Notes: a model not told the origin generated them from the sequence alone. A DNA stretch of 64,000 nt from Antedon mediterranea (GCF_964355755.1 NC_092676.1:7484288-7548287), one strand, 5' to 3'; shown: positions 1 through 11,606, numbered from the stretch's first letter. Numbers and translations are program-made.

Positions 1-1450
1 GTTCAAATGTAGTTTTATATTAAGTTCCTATAAAATTATAGATGGTCTTTTATCACAAAGATCATCTATATTTGATTTTATATACAACGTTTGTAAATTG
101 AAACTATAAATCTAGAACGGGCCCAAGGTTTTAAAATAGTTTCTATTTTGTTTTGTAGTTTCAATGAAACAAATTGGATAGGTATGTATTTTAGGTGTCT
201 ATTTTTTATCAAGACTATAATATCATTATACAGTACTCTCATAACCAAAGGGCGAATTAAAATAACACTTTTTATTGAAAGATCATTATGAAAAAATCTA
301 AATAATAATTATAAAATGATAAGCTTTTAAGCTTTTTTTTAATTGATATTGTTTGTTATATGAATTAAAAACACCAAAAGCAGCACAGAGTCGCAACCCG
401 ACCCGAACTTTTGAGATATTTAGCCTTGAAGTTCAGAATGTGGAAACGGCTCATTCATTAAAAAAATTTAACAAAAAATGACTAAAACATATCAAACTAT
501 TGTTCATGAAAAAATATCACAAGTATGTGTATTTTGCAATTAATTGAAAAATCGAAAGGAAATTTATTTTTTTTCACTCAAAAATCAACTTTCTTTACGG
601 CGCTTTTGTAAACAAACCGCCAACCCGAATCATGTCATTTTTTATACATCTGTTTTAAAATATATCAGCTACCATAATTTTTAACTACCTAAGGGATGTT
701 TTTATATCTATCCAATATAAATCAGTTTTATTAAGGTGTTAGGTTTCTCAAATTTGTCTATACTTGACTGTGATTGGCTATAAAGATAAATTACGCTCTC
801 TTATTGACTGATGCTTTTGTTTAAGATGAAACAGCATGGCTTCCACCGTAGTTTTTCGAATGTAATATAGGGATTTTAAATCGTTATTTTTATCCATATA
901 TTTTTTTTAAATAACCAAAAATATAATATTATATGTACCACACGGTGATATATTTTCGACTAGTTCGCCGTTATTGAGGAGAAAATAGCAAGTTTTGTGA
1001 GAGAGTCTTGATCGGCGGGCTAGGCCAGGCCCAGCTAATCGGCGTCACTACTTCATTGTTGATTTTCTCAAAATCAAGATTTCTTGAGCTAGAAAGTAAC
1101 TTGTATGTTTTTATTAATAACTAACTCTTCATATAATAAACCAATTTTAATAACCAATTCCTCATTTTAAAGCTTATTAAATATAGATTACGAGTATATA
1201 ATCTAAAATATTATTTCTGATTTTGTTATGCCATGCCTCATATGTGGATCTTACAGGTCTTTATAGGTATCTACTGTACCAATAATACATCATTAAAAAG
1301 AAAAGGAAAAGAAAACGTAAATCAGAGTGATCAAAAGTTATTTACTTATACTTTAGGCCTGTGTCTTTGTTTTCCATTGTTTTTAAGCCATATAAGGTCA
1401 TATTTTGAAGGTATTAGCCAGATTTTACAGCGAATGATATGATTTTTTAG
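1..1450. other. AT-rich flank or intron upstream of first recognised SLC49A4-like exon
   Basis: No exon, RNA gene or element boundary could be supported here. The stretch is AT-rich with scattered stops in all frames. It should contain an intron and possibly N-terminal exons of the SLC49A4-like gene, because the first recognised exon already corresponds to the middle of that protein. I found no upstream transmembrane exon with matching phase and splice sites. Confidence 0.4.
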
Positions 1451-4400
1451 ACGATGGTTCTGATATATCTGAGGCTACAAGAAACAAGCACTTCCATGAA
1501 ATCATGAAACTGATGTATATTGGTGAGTTAACCATTTAAAAATAATAAAAGGGGGAAGTTATAATTCAAATAAATTCTGTTGTTGTGATAATGTATAGCT
1601 TATTCTTTGATTGATATACACTGTTTAGTGACCGTACAGAGGTTTTGTAAAATGTTATTTTAAAATAATAACTGCTAAAAAAAAAATATGATGGCATTTA
1701 GCATAGCATTACTATATATTTGTTACTATAGACATCATGTTTTCATAGAATGTGCATTTGGTGCAATTTTGCTGGTTTGTGTTGTGTTATATTATCCTGC
1801 AAAGCCACCCCGACCACCAAGTGTGTCAGCGTCAAAGAAACGACAAGATTTTGTTCAAGGAATGAAGAGTGTTGTCATGTAAGGAAAACATTTCTAAATA
1901 AAAGGGGTGTATACAAAACGAAGACCGAAGCCCTATATTTTTTTGTATGTTATTTGAATGATAACACACCAGCCTAAACACAATAACACAATTTCAAACT
2001 TTTTCAGACATTTGGGTGTGAGATAATCAATGGCTCTTCATTTTGTACACATTCTTACACAAAGACCCAAAAACGAAGACCCTTTTTTTTTCAAATTTTA
2101 TTTGAATGATAAAGTAACACACCAGGCTAATACAATATCACAATTTCGAACTTTTTTAGACATTTGGGTGTGAAATAATCGAGGATCTTCATTTTGTACA
2201 CATCCTATATTGGTGCATACAATAATTGCAATAGTAATAGCAAAATTATTCTGTGTTATTGTATGTCCGATTATTGAATATGATATACCTGCTTGGTTAC
2301 CAATACCAAGGAGACATCTCTACTCATTGGAACAAGTCCAACACCGAATGACTAAAATTTGTTTCTATGGGGAAGATATTTTCTATGAACAGCGTCTTAA
2401 TGTTTTAGGATTAATTGAAAAACATCATTATATTATATATATTATATAATATTGTCAAATGTCTTTATGGCATCTATACTGTAGATATTCTTAACCATAA
2501 TTTAGTCTACCCGCATCACGGTGATCATAATCATAAATCTCATATTCATACATATATCCAATCTGCAGACAGTACTGTTTTGATCTTATTAGATCTCGTC
2601 AGTGCAGCTCAGGTTTCGATAGGAAATGTACCACAGAACTGGCACAATATATAGGCTGAGCCAGGTATGCGGGACATATATATACATAATACATTGTTAT
2701 AATTGGTAAATATGAACTTTGACCCCTTATATCTCAAAACACTTCCTATCTTGATCGTTTACCTTTCATAATCTGGTCTAGAAAAAATGGATAGCATTTT
2801 GTCACCTTTCGGGTGGTGATTTGAGACCATATGTAATATATGTAGTTTTATTTATAATCATTAAGTTTTGTGTTACTGCTTTGTTGAATCTTTCTTGTAT
2901 TTTCCTTTTTACAAAGGAGTTCACAGATATGGATCTTGAGTCTTTCATACAGTATTTCAACTGGACTATTTAATGCTTGGAATTCACAATTAGACACAAT
3001 CTTCTTCAACACTCTAGATGTTCAGCAGGTAAAGTTTATTATCTTATAAGCATCACTCTCAATAAATAGGATGTTTATAATTCTAAATATCGGTAATTGT
3101 CAAATGTATTGCTCTTTATATAAAACAAAGCTGATAAAAACAAACAAACCTAGTGGAGCATGACGTTAAGACAGCTGATTATTCGCCAATAAAACAAAAT
3201 CCATTTAGAGCAAATTCGTTAAAGATGAAGATATTACAAAATGAGATTAATTGATCATCGAGCCTAGTTGCAGTGCTTGAAGTTCTCCATGTATATGTAT
3301 TGTTCTAAAGCCAGATAAATCGTTTTTGTACTGATTATCAGAAGGTTAACACCATATCTAAAACAAATTCATATTCCATACCAAGAATAGATGACTGTAA
3401 ATTGATCATGTGGGTAGTGCTACGTTTGTCAGTAAATTTGATCTCCTGAAGAGTTACTGGCAAATTCCTTTAACAGAACGTGCGAAAGCTTTTGCAACTC
3501 CCATGGGTCTTTATTAGTATAAGGTGATAGCGTTCCGTTTAAAAAAAACGCCAGCCACATTCCAGAGATTGGTTAATAGTATAATTTCAGTGTTGGAGGG
3601 CTGTAAAGCTTATATACAGTAATTTTCGTGAAAAGCGAATTTTCCTGTGCAGAAATTGTGTTCTTGTGTCAAAAAGTTGGTTGTGGAAAAATGAAACCAT
3701 TAAGTGCTAAGATTAAGGCAGTCTGTGATTTCCCAGTTCCAAAGAGTAAGCAGGAATTTGTTCGTTTCCTGGGAATGGCTGGGTTTTACCAACGTTTTTG
3801 CAGAAGTTTCTCAACGCTTGTAGCTCCACTAAAAAATATTTTGAAAAAGAATGCGAGCTTTGTGTGGTTTGAAGAATGCAGTAAGGCCTTCATTAAAGTT
3901 AAAGCGATTTTATCAAACGAAGCGGTTTATGGCTCCACAATTTGACAAACAGTTCTCTGGAAATACTGTACATCATATCAGAAGAAAAGACAATGTTTAG
4001 CTGACACATTGCCAAGAGTTTAGATAAAACATTAAATTATTTTAATAGTTTTGTTGATTTTTAAAAGTGTTTATTTAAATATAATATGTTAGCTGTGATA
4101 GAGTGATGCATTAATGGCATACACGGATTTAAAGTCATTAGAACTTGTGAAATTTCAAAGAAGCAGTTGAAGTAAAATTATATCAGCGACCTGATAGCTA
4201 TAGGAAAAGAATTAAGATGTTATAGTAAACAGTTATAAGTTTAATCATATCAAACTTTCTTTAAGTGGGGGTGTGTGATGAGCCCTCTAGAGGAAAAGGG
4301 GAAATGAATAAAAATAGACAACTACAAAACAACATGTTTTGTTATAATATTATTATTGTTGGTTTCAACCTAACAAGCATGCCCGTAACACATATGCTGC

Positions 4401-7400
4401 ATGTTTTTATTGAAATATCCATACCCAAGATATATATCTTGGCTACATAAATCACCTTAGCTGTCTTGCCTCTGTCTAAATTATGTATGTTGAAAATAAT
4501 ACAGTTTTTAATATCCTGCTGTGTTATTTTGTGATCTTGCTAGTGACTTACAGTACCAATTTGTATAAGTCTTCCATAAATATTCTTTGTTATTGGTATC
4601 TTCATATTACAGAACATTACAGGTTGGATTGGATTTTTATCAAATATAGCTGGAACCTGTGGTGGATTAGTCATAGGAAGGTAATTAAAATTTTATTGAC
4701 TGTTATTATTTGATGAACTTTATTTTCTTGATAATCATTGTTTTATTTTTACTCGGTGTACCCGAGTCTAGGACTTCTTCTTCCTGGACACTATTGAGCC
4801 AACTTTCAAGTCCTACTACTTATTTACGCGTCGTCTGACGGCTCTGAAACATGGCATGCATATACTAGGGTGATAGGTGAACAAAGCTATAGAGAGAAAA
4901 TGTTCGTACTTCAACCGGATGCAGAATTACGACGTCATAAACATGGTACCAATCAAAAAAATTGCCATTTATAAAGTACTACTCGTCCCTTATTCGTTGT
5001 AGTATTGAGCTGGGATTTGGCATGAATATATTACAGGGACATGTCCTCAAAGCTATAGAGCCGAATTTTTTAATTTGGATGCAGCCATATGACATCTCGA
5101 AGATGGTAACGTATAGTTGTATTTCGTAGCGAGGTTAATGATGTGTATGTGACGTCACATCCCGTTTTATGACGTCATTACAGCTTCTTTTGCTGTACCC
5201 CCAATATTGCACATTCGTGCTTGTTTAGAATCCATAAGTCTAAAAAGTGCCAATCTGACACAAAAATGAAGTTTCCACTCCAACCAATAATGAGATATGG
5301 TAATTTGTCTGAAAAACAGATCAAAGGTAAAATATGGTATTTCTGGTCATTATTTGAGAAAAAACTTCATTATAGTAAATAGAAATGTTTATGTTCTGAA
5401 CATTTGACACCTAAATTAACTCTCTATGACAAGTAGTTTAATGTATATCAAAAGATATTAATATTAATGCAGTTGGCAATTGTACCATAAAGGTTAAAAC
5501 TGCATACTTCCAGGAATTTTTGGATGAAATGTTTCATCAAAAAAAATAGTAACATACATATTCTTAACAATTTGACACCAATATAAACTGTCTGTGAAAA
5601 ATATTTACCGAGATATGGCAATGCCTGAAAATATGGGTCAAAGGTTAAAAATGGTACTTCCGGTAATTTTTTTTTGCAAAAGCACTTCATTAGAATAAAT
5701 AGAAATGTTTATGTTCTGAACATTTTGAGCTAAAACTCTCTATGACCAGCAGTTTCAGAGATATAGATTGTTTAAGCGAAAATGTCTGCCATTTTAAATT
5801 ATGCAAGGGGTCATTTTGCTTGGCTCCCATTGAAAATTGAATTTGTATAAAGTGTGCCAACTGTATTCCAAATTTGGAATTTAAAGTAAATTAAAACAGG
5901 AGCCTGGTAGAATATTACTGTATAATATAAAGATAAAAATAATAAATGAACGATAAAGAACATTAATGCATACATTTGTTGATATAAAGTTTGCGGTACA
6001 CCACGTTCATTTCACATTCGATCAATATGCTTTTATCGTCCTCAGGAGTAAAAATGAATGCCTACATTAATAATAGTACAATGACAAACAAAAAGTTTTT
6101 CTTTGATGATGAAATTGGCTGGAGTTCATTAGAATGTGACATAATTATTCCTTTAAACATGGGGAATACCAGTTGATCAACACCATTTCCCGGCTCTGAA
6201 CCTAAGCTTGATTCCTTGATCATACAGGGCTTTAACTTTGGTCTTCCACCAGTCCACTCTTTTTAATAATACTCTCTACTTTGTCTAAGCACTTGCACTT
6301 CAATTGCACTGATGAAGAGCTAGTGTTGCCCAAAAGCTCTGGTATTTTTCTGGCTGTTACTTTATCATTGGGATTTACTTTTTTGCTTATTAACTTCCGT
6401 CAAGGTTGTAGTCAATTGCATGTGTTTGTTTTTCAGATGTGTCGACTTTATGGGTGGTCGTATGAAAGCAGTCCTTCTCGTGTTAACTGTTCTGTCTGTT
6501 GCATTTTACATTTGGGTCACAATTATCTGTTCGCAATATATTTCTTTTCATTTGTGTAAGTATTAAAAAAATTCATGTTTAATTTTGAGTGATACAGTTG
6601 AAATGAATAGTCACAATGTCACTCAAGACGGTTTTAATCAAGCAAAATTAGCTACTGTATTGACCAAAGAGGATCAGTTTATTGTAAACAAACCATAGTT
6701 TTAAAATAGTAATTTTCGGAAATGTAATTTAAAAATTATGCCTTGACTTGTGGTATCCCTTGTATCACCCGCTAACATAACAATCAACCACTAATGTAAC
6801 ATTAACCACTAGCATAACAAAATTCAACCACTACAGTTACTAGATATGAACTTGTTGATTATGTCAAGAAGCTGTCCCTTAAGAGAGAGTGGTCGTTTAG
6901 GAGAGGTGATCAGTTACAAGAGGTGGTTGTTATGAGTTGTTTAATTATGAGAAGCGGTCCTTTAAGAGAAGTGGTCGCAAATGGGGTGGTTGCTTATGAT
7001 GTATGGTCGTTTTAAGGAGATGGTCATATACGAGATGGCTGCTTTTGATAGTCAGTCGCTTATGAAAGGTGGAAATTGATAAAGTAAAGAGATGCGTTTG
7101 CACAAATCTAAACATAATTTTGTAAAAAACACACGATTAACTTACAAGTTAACTTTCTACAAAAAAAGTACATACCTTAACAATTTCTACTGTCGTTACG
7201 TTAGTGGTTAATAAAATTGTTATATTAGTTGTTGAGTGTTGTTACGTTGTCGTTAGTGGTTAATGTTACAATAGTAGTAGATTGTTACGTTAGTGGGTGA
7301 TACATCCCTTGGAGTACCTTGATGTTTACAAGGAAGATAATTGTACTTTTAGTTTCCTTTTTAATCATTTCTCTTGGTTTCCAGCATTAAACCAAGGATT

Positions 7401-9085
7401 TTTTTTATATATATTTCACAGGGCAGTTATATTGTTCAGTAATTATTGGTGCCTTCCTTGTTAGTAGTTCTGTGCCTGTTTATTTTGAGTTGATGGTAGA
7501 GACAGCTTATCCAATTGCCGAAGGAACCACAACCATGTTTCAAGCTATCCTGAATAATTTAGTTGCACTTGTCTTCCTTTTTATACCAATGATACCAAAT
7601 ATCGGTAAGTTCACATTTACAAAATAATTGACACATTTCATAATTTCAGTTCTACTGCAGTAATACCAAGTGCTACATGTCTACAATGTATTTAGTATTT
7701 CTGATGGAAGAATCGTCAACCTAAAAGTGGGCTTTAAAAGGCTAAAAATATATCATATTTTGTATAATTTAGTACAGCAGAAACGGTTTTTGTTTCAAGT
7801 ATGTTTCTGGGATTTTGGTTAATTATGATAAAAAGTTAAAATCAATGTACTCTATGTAGTTTGTATTGAATGTACTCTACATACAAGCACTAGAATGAAT
7901 AGAATACAGGGTCAACATGCCAACTTGTACCCAACAACTCGTAATCAAAAATAGGCTCACTCGTACTTAGTAATTTAAAAAAAAAAATTTTTTTCCATAC
8001 TAATAACAACATTTATTCAACATTTAACAGTTTTATGGGTTAAGATACACAGAAGCCAAAGTGGCTTGTCTTTGTAGTCTCAAGCATAAACGTGAAACAT
8101 AGACGGACACATTACATAACAAAAAAACAACTCCATTGTGCAGTAGCAATAGTAGCTAGCAATATGTTTCAAATATCATCTTTTTAATATTATATTATAT
8201 TATATATTTTCGCTTACTCTTATCCATCAAAGGCTTGCTCATACCCTAACCCAAGTTTAATGCTACATAAACTATATTTATTTTATTCAATTTTTAGATG
8301 CCAACAGAAACTAGCAAACACTTCTGGATTAAAAGTATAATATATGGAGTATATAGTAGTATATATACTCATAAAGAAAAAATGAAAAGATACCTGGAAT
8401 CACCATTCATTTAGAAAACTAGCGTTATATTGAGTGCACTATTTTGTGTGATTTATATTATTTTTGGTGCATTGTTAACCAGTGTGGTGTTTTTCATTTT
8501 ACTATGAATAATTAAGACTGCAACAAAAACTTCTCGATATTACATATGGGGTCTCTTGTTCTCAAAAAACATACTTCATGTTTACTTATATAGATAGAGG
8601 GTCTCTGTTTTCAACACTATACAATGCAATAATGAGATGTATTTTTTTGTGGGGGTTGTCTGTTTTTGTGGAATCTGGCCACAGTGGAACGGAGATTGAG
8701 ACTGGGTACAAATACATCTCTTTGAAGATAAATAGACATATTTGCACTGATCAAATGAACACATATTTATAAAAGGTCGTTTTTACAACAGAATTCTTCA
8801 TATAACACAAAATAATAATTAACATGGTAGCCTTAGAAAAAAAAAGGTTCCATAAAATATTCTGAGATATCAAAAAAAGGAAATGAATCAGTTGAAAGTT
8901 CACCAACTGACTCTCAATTTCAATTTTTCATGCAATAATATATTTTAAGCCTAATTTCTATTGTCTTTATGTTTCTTACAGGAGTTCTGTGGATGAACTG
9001 GGCACTGGTTGGTGCATGCACCATATGTATTCCACTACTTATTATCTTTAAAGAAAGTTACCAAAGACTTGGTATAGATATGTGA
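1451..9085 (+). CDS. SLC49A4: SLC49A4 (DIRC2)-like MFS transporter, C-terminal half, multi-exon, partial
   Basis: Major-facilitator membrane transporter of the SLC49 (FLVCR-related) family; the vertebrate protein sits in lysosomal membranes. Exons recognised: 1451-1522, 1749-1878, 2953-3028, 4613-4680, 6437-6555, 7422-7604 and 8982-9085, with TGA at 9083-9085. All have AG/GT borders and phases that join in frame, except one missing short exon between 1879 and 2952, which must enter with one base and leave with two. Diagnostic segments are YYPAKPPRPPSVSA after a transmembrane helix, TGWIGFLSNIAG, SSVPVYFELMVETAYPIAEG and the C-terminus FKESYQRLGIDM. These match the family order as I recall it. 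The N-terminal half lies outside the window or was not recognised. Introns hold retroelement relics and tandem repeats. A polyadenylation-type AATAAA lies near 9344. The family call is strong; the orthologue call rests on memory of the human protein. Confidence 0.82.
1905..2207 (+). repeat. Two-copy tandem repeat, ~152-bp unit, in SLC49A4-like intron
   Basis: Two consecutive diverged units share CGAAGACC, TTATTTGAATGATAA, ACACACCAG, GACATTTGGGTGTGA and TTCATTTTGTACACAT in the same order. The last motif recurs at about 2038 and 2190, giving the period. Confidence 0.75.
2207..2560 (+). pseudogene. Non-LTR retrotransposon reverse-transcriptase C-terminus, relic
   Basis: The plus-strand frame at 2210-2449 reads a typical CR1/L2-type RT C-terminus: a PIIEYDIPAWLP segment, then LEQVQHRMTKI, then YEQRLNVLGL. 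It shifts frame into a segment with the usual 'yNIVkclyG' spacing around 2440-2480. Both ends are lost and a frameshift is present. It is a fossil fragment in the intron following exon 1749-1878, not an exon of the transporter. The exact LINE clade cannot be set from this piece. Confidence 0.7.
3340..4022 (+). pseudogene. pol: Ty3/gypsy reverse transcriptase / RNase H relic
   Basis: Fragments in several plus-strand frames: FVSKFDLLKSYWQIPL (about 3428-3475), a TPATFQRLVN-like palm segment near 3550-3580, and an open stretch 3628-3945 with the RT thumb/connection signature FPVPKSKQEFVRFLGMAGFY followed by LVAPLKNILKK and FVWFEECSKAF. A decayed RNase H tail (HHIRRKDNV, then ADTLPRV after a stop) ends at about 4021. 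Several stops and frameshifts, no LTRs. It is an old insertion in the intron after exon 2953-3028. Confidence 0.8.
4690..5260. other. Intronic sequence, nothing recognised
   Basis: No exon, ORF or repeat boundary could be supported. A short run around 4860-5190 has several GACGTCA-like words, without other context. Confidence 0.4.
5265..5810 (+). repeat. Degenerate tandem repeat, ~150-167-bp unit, about three copies
   Basis: Units begin near 5338, 5505 and 5655 with TACTTCCGG- or TATTTCTGG-like words. They share CTTCATTA, AAATAGAAATGTTTATG, TTCTGAACATTT, CTCTCTATGAC and AGATATGG..CAAAGGTTAAAA. A partial unit precedes at about 5265. The first and third units are the most alike over TAGAAATGTTTATGTTCTGA. 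It lies inside the intron before exon 6437-6555. Non-coding. Confidence 0.75.
5811..6436. other. Intron before exon 6437, nothing recognised
   Basis: AT-rich intronic DNA ending in a pyrimidine-rich acceptor at 6425-6436. Short open frames here lack splice or homology support. Confidence 0.4.
6750..7315. mobile_element. Foldback-type inverted-repeat element with internal minisatellite
   Basis: The left arm (about 6755-6845) reads TGTATCACCC then CTAACATAACAATC and repeats of an ACCACTAAYGTAACATT-like word. The right arm (about 7180-7305) carries the same words in inverse orientation, ending GGGTGATACATCCC. Between them (about 6880-7075) are degenerate repeats of a GAGAGGTGGTCGTTTA-like word. 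There is no ORF of note. The structure suggests a non-autonomous foldback or TIR element in the intron between exons 6437-6555 and 7422-7604. Target duplications were not resolved. Confidence 0.6.
7605..8981. other. Last intron of SLC49A4-like gene
   Basis: Bounded by a GTAAGT donor at 7605 and a TTTCTTACAG acceptor ending at 8981. No element or ORF with support was seen; it contains AT-rich low-complexity runs around 7975-7995 and 8188-8212. Confidence 0.6.
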
Positions 9086-9430
9086 GTTTGCCAGATGGCG
9101 CCATAGACTTATTTTAAAAAGAGGACTGATTTTACCAATCTTAATATAAATACAGTATATACGGCATAATCTTTTCTAACTTTGATGTTCTCTTTATAAT
9201 ATACCAAGGTATATTTTCAGTCATACAATTTGTTTTTCCATTTATTCCTGATATAGGATTGGTTAAGTATTTTATTTAAAAAACAGTTTTATTTAATTTT
9301 ATAGACAAATTTTAATGTAGTCAAGAGTCTTGGTGTGACACAATAAAACAATTTTGCCAAATCATAGAAAAATTCTGTAATACATCACCTAATATCACAC
9401 AATCTGTTTGTCGTTTAATAAGGCCTAGAG
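9086..9430 (+). other. 3' UTR / downstream flank of SLC49A4-like gene
   Basis: Follows the TGA at 9083-9085. An AATAAA polyadenylation-type hexamer lies near 9344. No further coding sequence recognised. Confidence 0.45.
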
Positions 9431-9905
9431 ACTTGCACATTTTAGTTTGGTTTGAAAATTGTAAAGCACTTTTTATTATATCCGTTGCGAATCACAACCG
9501 AACTATTCTGACTCAAGTTTTATATATTATGATATTTAAAATAACAAAAATTTTATTTAAAAAAAATTGTATTATTGTTTGAATACAGAAATTAAATTTA
9601 GGCGATTCCGGTAAAAACTGAATAGAATATAAATGAAAATGTGTGTAAATTTATAAATTATACACCTGCACAAAATGTAGGCCTTAGTAACCCATACAAT
9701 GTGAATGCATTTGTCGCTTTTATGCGTTCCAGTAAAATCATCTTACGTCACAGTACGTACACAATTTATTTTTATGTTAAAATTAAAGTCGTCACATGTG
9801 GTAGGCCTACTTATGTCACGCTGTGTATCAAGATTTTGCCTATATGATAAATAATACATAACACGTTCTTTGGTTAAAATAGATCAATTATATATTATTT
9901 GAAAC
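9431..9905 (+). repeat. Dispersed repeat, copy A (pair with 21661-22052)
   Basis: Near-identical to 21661-22052 over the core 9635-9870, for example CACCTGCACAAAATGTAGG, GCATTTGTCGCTTTTATGCG and ATCAAGATTTTGCC. The first ~60 bases (TTTGAAAATTGTAAAGC...TATATCCGTTGCGAATCAC) are shared too. Copy B lacks about 9500-9605 of this copy. A short related word (GAATTAAATTTAGGCG-like) recurs near 23753. Both copies are in the same orientation and flank a 12-kb segment. A short conserved open frame inside is not accepted as a gene because no shared ATG or splice context exists. Confidence 0.8.
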
Positions 9906-9942
9906 AATACTAATTTAGATTCTTCTTGAAATTAAAAAATTC

Positions 9943-10722
9943 TTATTCAATGTGATCAATTAAGTCTTCGATGGCTGGTCGTTGGTCTGGTCTGGAATGA
10001 AGGCAGGGTCCACTGATATCCATTAGCGGCATTAATGCTTTATTAGCGGCAATGCCTTCAATTATGACACCAAAACTGTAGATGTCGGAGGCAAAGGTCG
10101 GTGGTGTGTTGATGTTATACAGCTCTGGTGCATTTTCCGGGTGATCTTGCATGAGGTCAAAAATATCGGCTTTGTCGGTATTGTTCAATTGGAAGACATC
10201 AAACGGTGCTTCTGCGGTGCAAACTGAGCCAAAGTCTACAATTTTTGCAGAGATACGAGAACCCTTGTTGTAAAGAAGAACATTCTGAGTCGCCAGGTCA
10301 TTGTGAATCAAGCCATTCATCTGAAGTACCTCAACTCCTTCTGCCATGTCCATAATAATGCGAAAACAATCAATCGTGGTAATATGTGGTGAACCAGATG
10401 CTAAAGCTTTCATCAATGATGTTGATTTGAATGATGTTGAGTCGCCAACAAATTCCATAACAATGGCCCACTGTGTGTCGGAGGTAACTGCTTCACAAAC
10501 ACCATAAACCCATGGAAACACGTCGCTTTTTTGGGATAGCACCTTCATTATTCTAGCTTCAAGGGAAACTGCCAGCTTGTCGGCGAACCGGTTGAATTTT
10601 CTAGACTTATTGGTTGTTGTGATGATAGCCTTAACAGCCACAAGTTTGCCATTACAATCTCCAAGGCGATTAAGCAAAACTCTGCCACGTATACAATAAT
10701 TTATAATGTTTCTTTCTGTCAT
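9943..10722 (-). CDS. Protein kinase domain exon, HND catalytic loop (non-RD)
   Basis: Eukaryotic protein kinase-like domain of 259 codons in one open frame. VAVKAI near residue 30 supplies the lobe-1 lysine; HNDLATQNVLL (about residues 140-150) is the catalytic loop, with Asn replacing the usual Arg of HRD; KIVDFGS carries the DFG; FASDIYSFGVII and RPDQRP match subdomains IX-XI. No glycine-rich loop is visible at the start, so the N-lobe probably begins in an upstream exon. An acceptor (TTTTTATGACAG) ends just before codon 3, so the ATG at 10722 may be intronic. Catalytic Asp residues are kept, so activity is possible. The layout recalls tyrosine- or tyrosine-kinase-like kinases; the family is not assigned. 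It lies just beyond dispersed repeat copy A; minus-strand exons upstream (10795-11606) probably belong to the same gene. Confidence 0.72.
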   Translation of the reverse strand: MTERNIINYCIRGRVLLNRLGDCNGKLVAVKAIITTTNKSRKFNRFADKLAVSLEARIMKVLSQKSDVFPWVYGVCEAVTSDTQWAIVMEFVGDSTSFKSTSLMKALASGSPHITTIDCFRIIMDMAEGVEVLQMNGLIHNDLATQNVLLYNKGSRISAKIVDFGSVCTAEAPFDVFQLNNTDKADIFDLMQDHPENAPELYNINTPPTFASDIYSFGVIIEGIAANKALMPLMDISGPCLHSRPDQRPAIEDLIDHIE

Positions 10723-10794
10723 AAAAACATTTAAAGATTATCTGTCAAAAGCTTTGATTGGAGTGTTGAACATTTCAAATTCAATTAAACCTAC

Positions 10795-11306
10795 CTGGTG
10801 ACTATCCTTCGTTGCTGAATACAGGCAATCAGATGGCAAACATTGAACATGGTTTTTAAGATTTGCATCCATTATCCGAATTTCAATTGACATGCGTTTT
10901 ATCTAGTGTTCTGAAGTTGGAGAAGTCTTGAAGTCTTGTTTGCTCCAAGTGTTACTGAATGAGGTCAGTGGGCTAGACAGACTTGAGTAATGTCCATTGG
11001 TCGTAAGGATGTTACTTTCACTTCCATCTGGTGTGTATCCAATTGCCGGTACATTATTGATAACGTCCATGAGGCACCATTTTCTTATCCAGTTAAGAGC
11101 TACCATTGAGTCAGGTTCGCCGTTTCTACGTCCAAAGACGCGTCCATCCAGAATAATCTTCCAAATCCACTTATTATACCATTGTCAATGCCAAATGGCA
11201 TTATTATCGTATCCGATGGCCGTTGTTTGGGGCAGGGTGAGAATAGCAATTCCATATGATTTGGATAATTGCAATTCTTAAGGCAGGTGGTGGTACGCTC
11301 AACCAA
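10795..11306 (-). CDS. Unassigned coding segments upstream of the kinase exon
   Basis: Three minus-strand open segments lie head-to-tail: about 11100-11306 (with TTCLKNCNYPNHMELLFSPC), 10903-11106 (with WIRKWCLMDVINNVPAIGY) and about 10795-10890, ending in a CACCAG/GTAGGT donor. The first two are in different frames, overlapping at ATGGTAG, so either a short intron, a sequencing error or a real frameshift separates them. The 10795 donor does not join in frame to the kinase acceptor at about 10715. I do not recognise the domain. Cysteine-rich composition in the first segment is the only visible hint. They are plausibly exons of the kinase gene, but not proven. Confidence 0.35.
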
Positions 11307-11382
11307 GTTTGAAATGATGTTTGATCATTGTCATCATCGTTAGCATTGTAGAAACAGCACATGACATATTTCCTGAAAAAGC
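11290..11382 (-). CDS. Internal exon, unassigned, joins in phase to 11540-11606
   Basis: Minus-strand acceptor CAGCCATTACAG precedes position 11382. The exon continues in frame from the upstream exon 11540-11606 and reads FFRKYVMCCFYNANDDDNDQ, then TSFQTWL. The 3' limit is uncertain; a GTTGAG donor-like site lies near 11312, and the same sequence can continue in a second frame into the Cys-rich segment. Function unknown. Confidence 0.45.
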
Positions 11383-11539
11383 CTGTAATGGCTGACCGGC
11401 TGAAAATTAAAGAAAATATTTCTTTATTGTATTTTGGGGTGTATTTTTTATAATCGGAATATTTTCATTATACTTCGTCATACATTTTCATTCTTTTTTT
11501 TCTCTGCTAAAAACAATTAATTGACTCTATGTAACATAC

Positions 11540-11606
11540 CTGTTCTTAAAGCATTTTCTGGGTTTCCAAGTTTTAAATGGGTTTCTCCACGACCTTCCAG
11601 GCATCT
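11540..11606 (-). CDS. Short exon encoding a TPR-like segment
   Basis: A 67-nt exon with an excellent acceptor (TTTTTCAG) and donor (GTATGT) on the minus strand. It reads CLEGRGETHLKLGNPENALR, whose spacing (small residue, then LGN, then AL) fits one tetratricopeptide helix pair. It joins in phase to the next exon at 11382. Upstream exons were not found: a 1-kb mobile element begins 58 bp away and two retroelements follow. TPR assignment is from pattern only. Confidence 0.5.

Noticed and set aside
2570-2640. Candidate missing SLC49A4-like exon near 2568-2612
   Set aside because: Splice-like borders exist but the peptide does not resemble the expected segment before the third recognised exon.
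9641-9847. Short open frame nearly identical to one at 21769-21981, with an in-frame 6-bp indel
   Set aside because: Both lie in a dispersed non-coding repeat; the copies share no ATG and there is no domain or splice context, so similarity reflects repeat identity rather than selection on protein.
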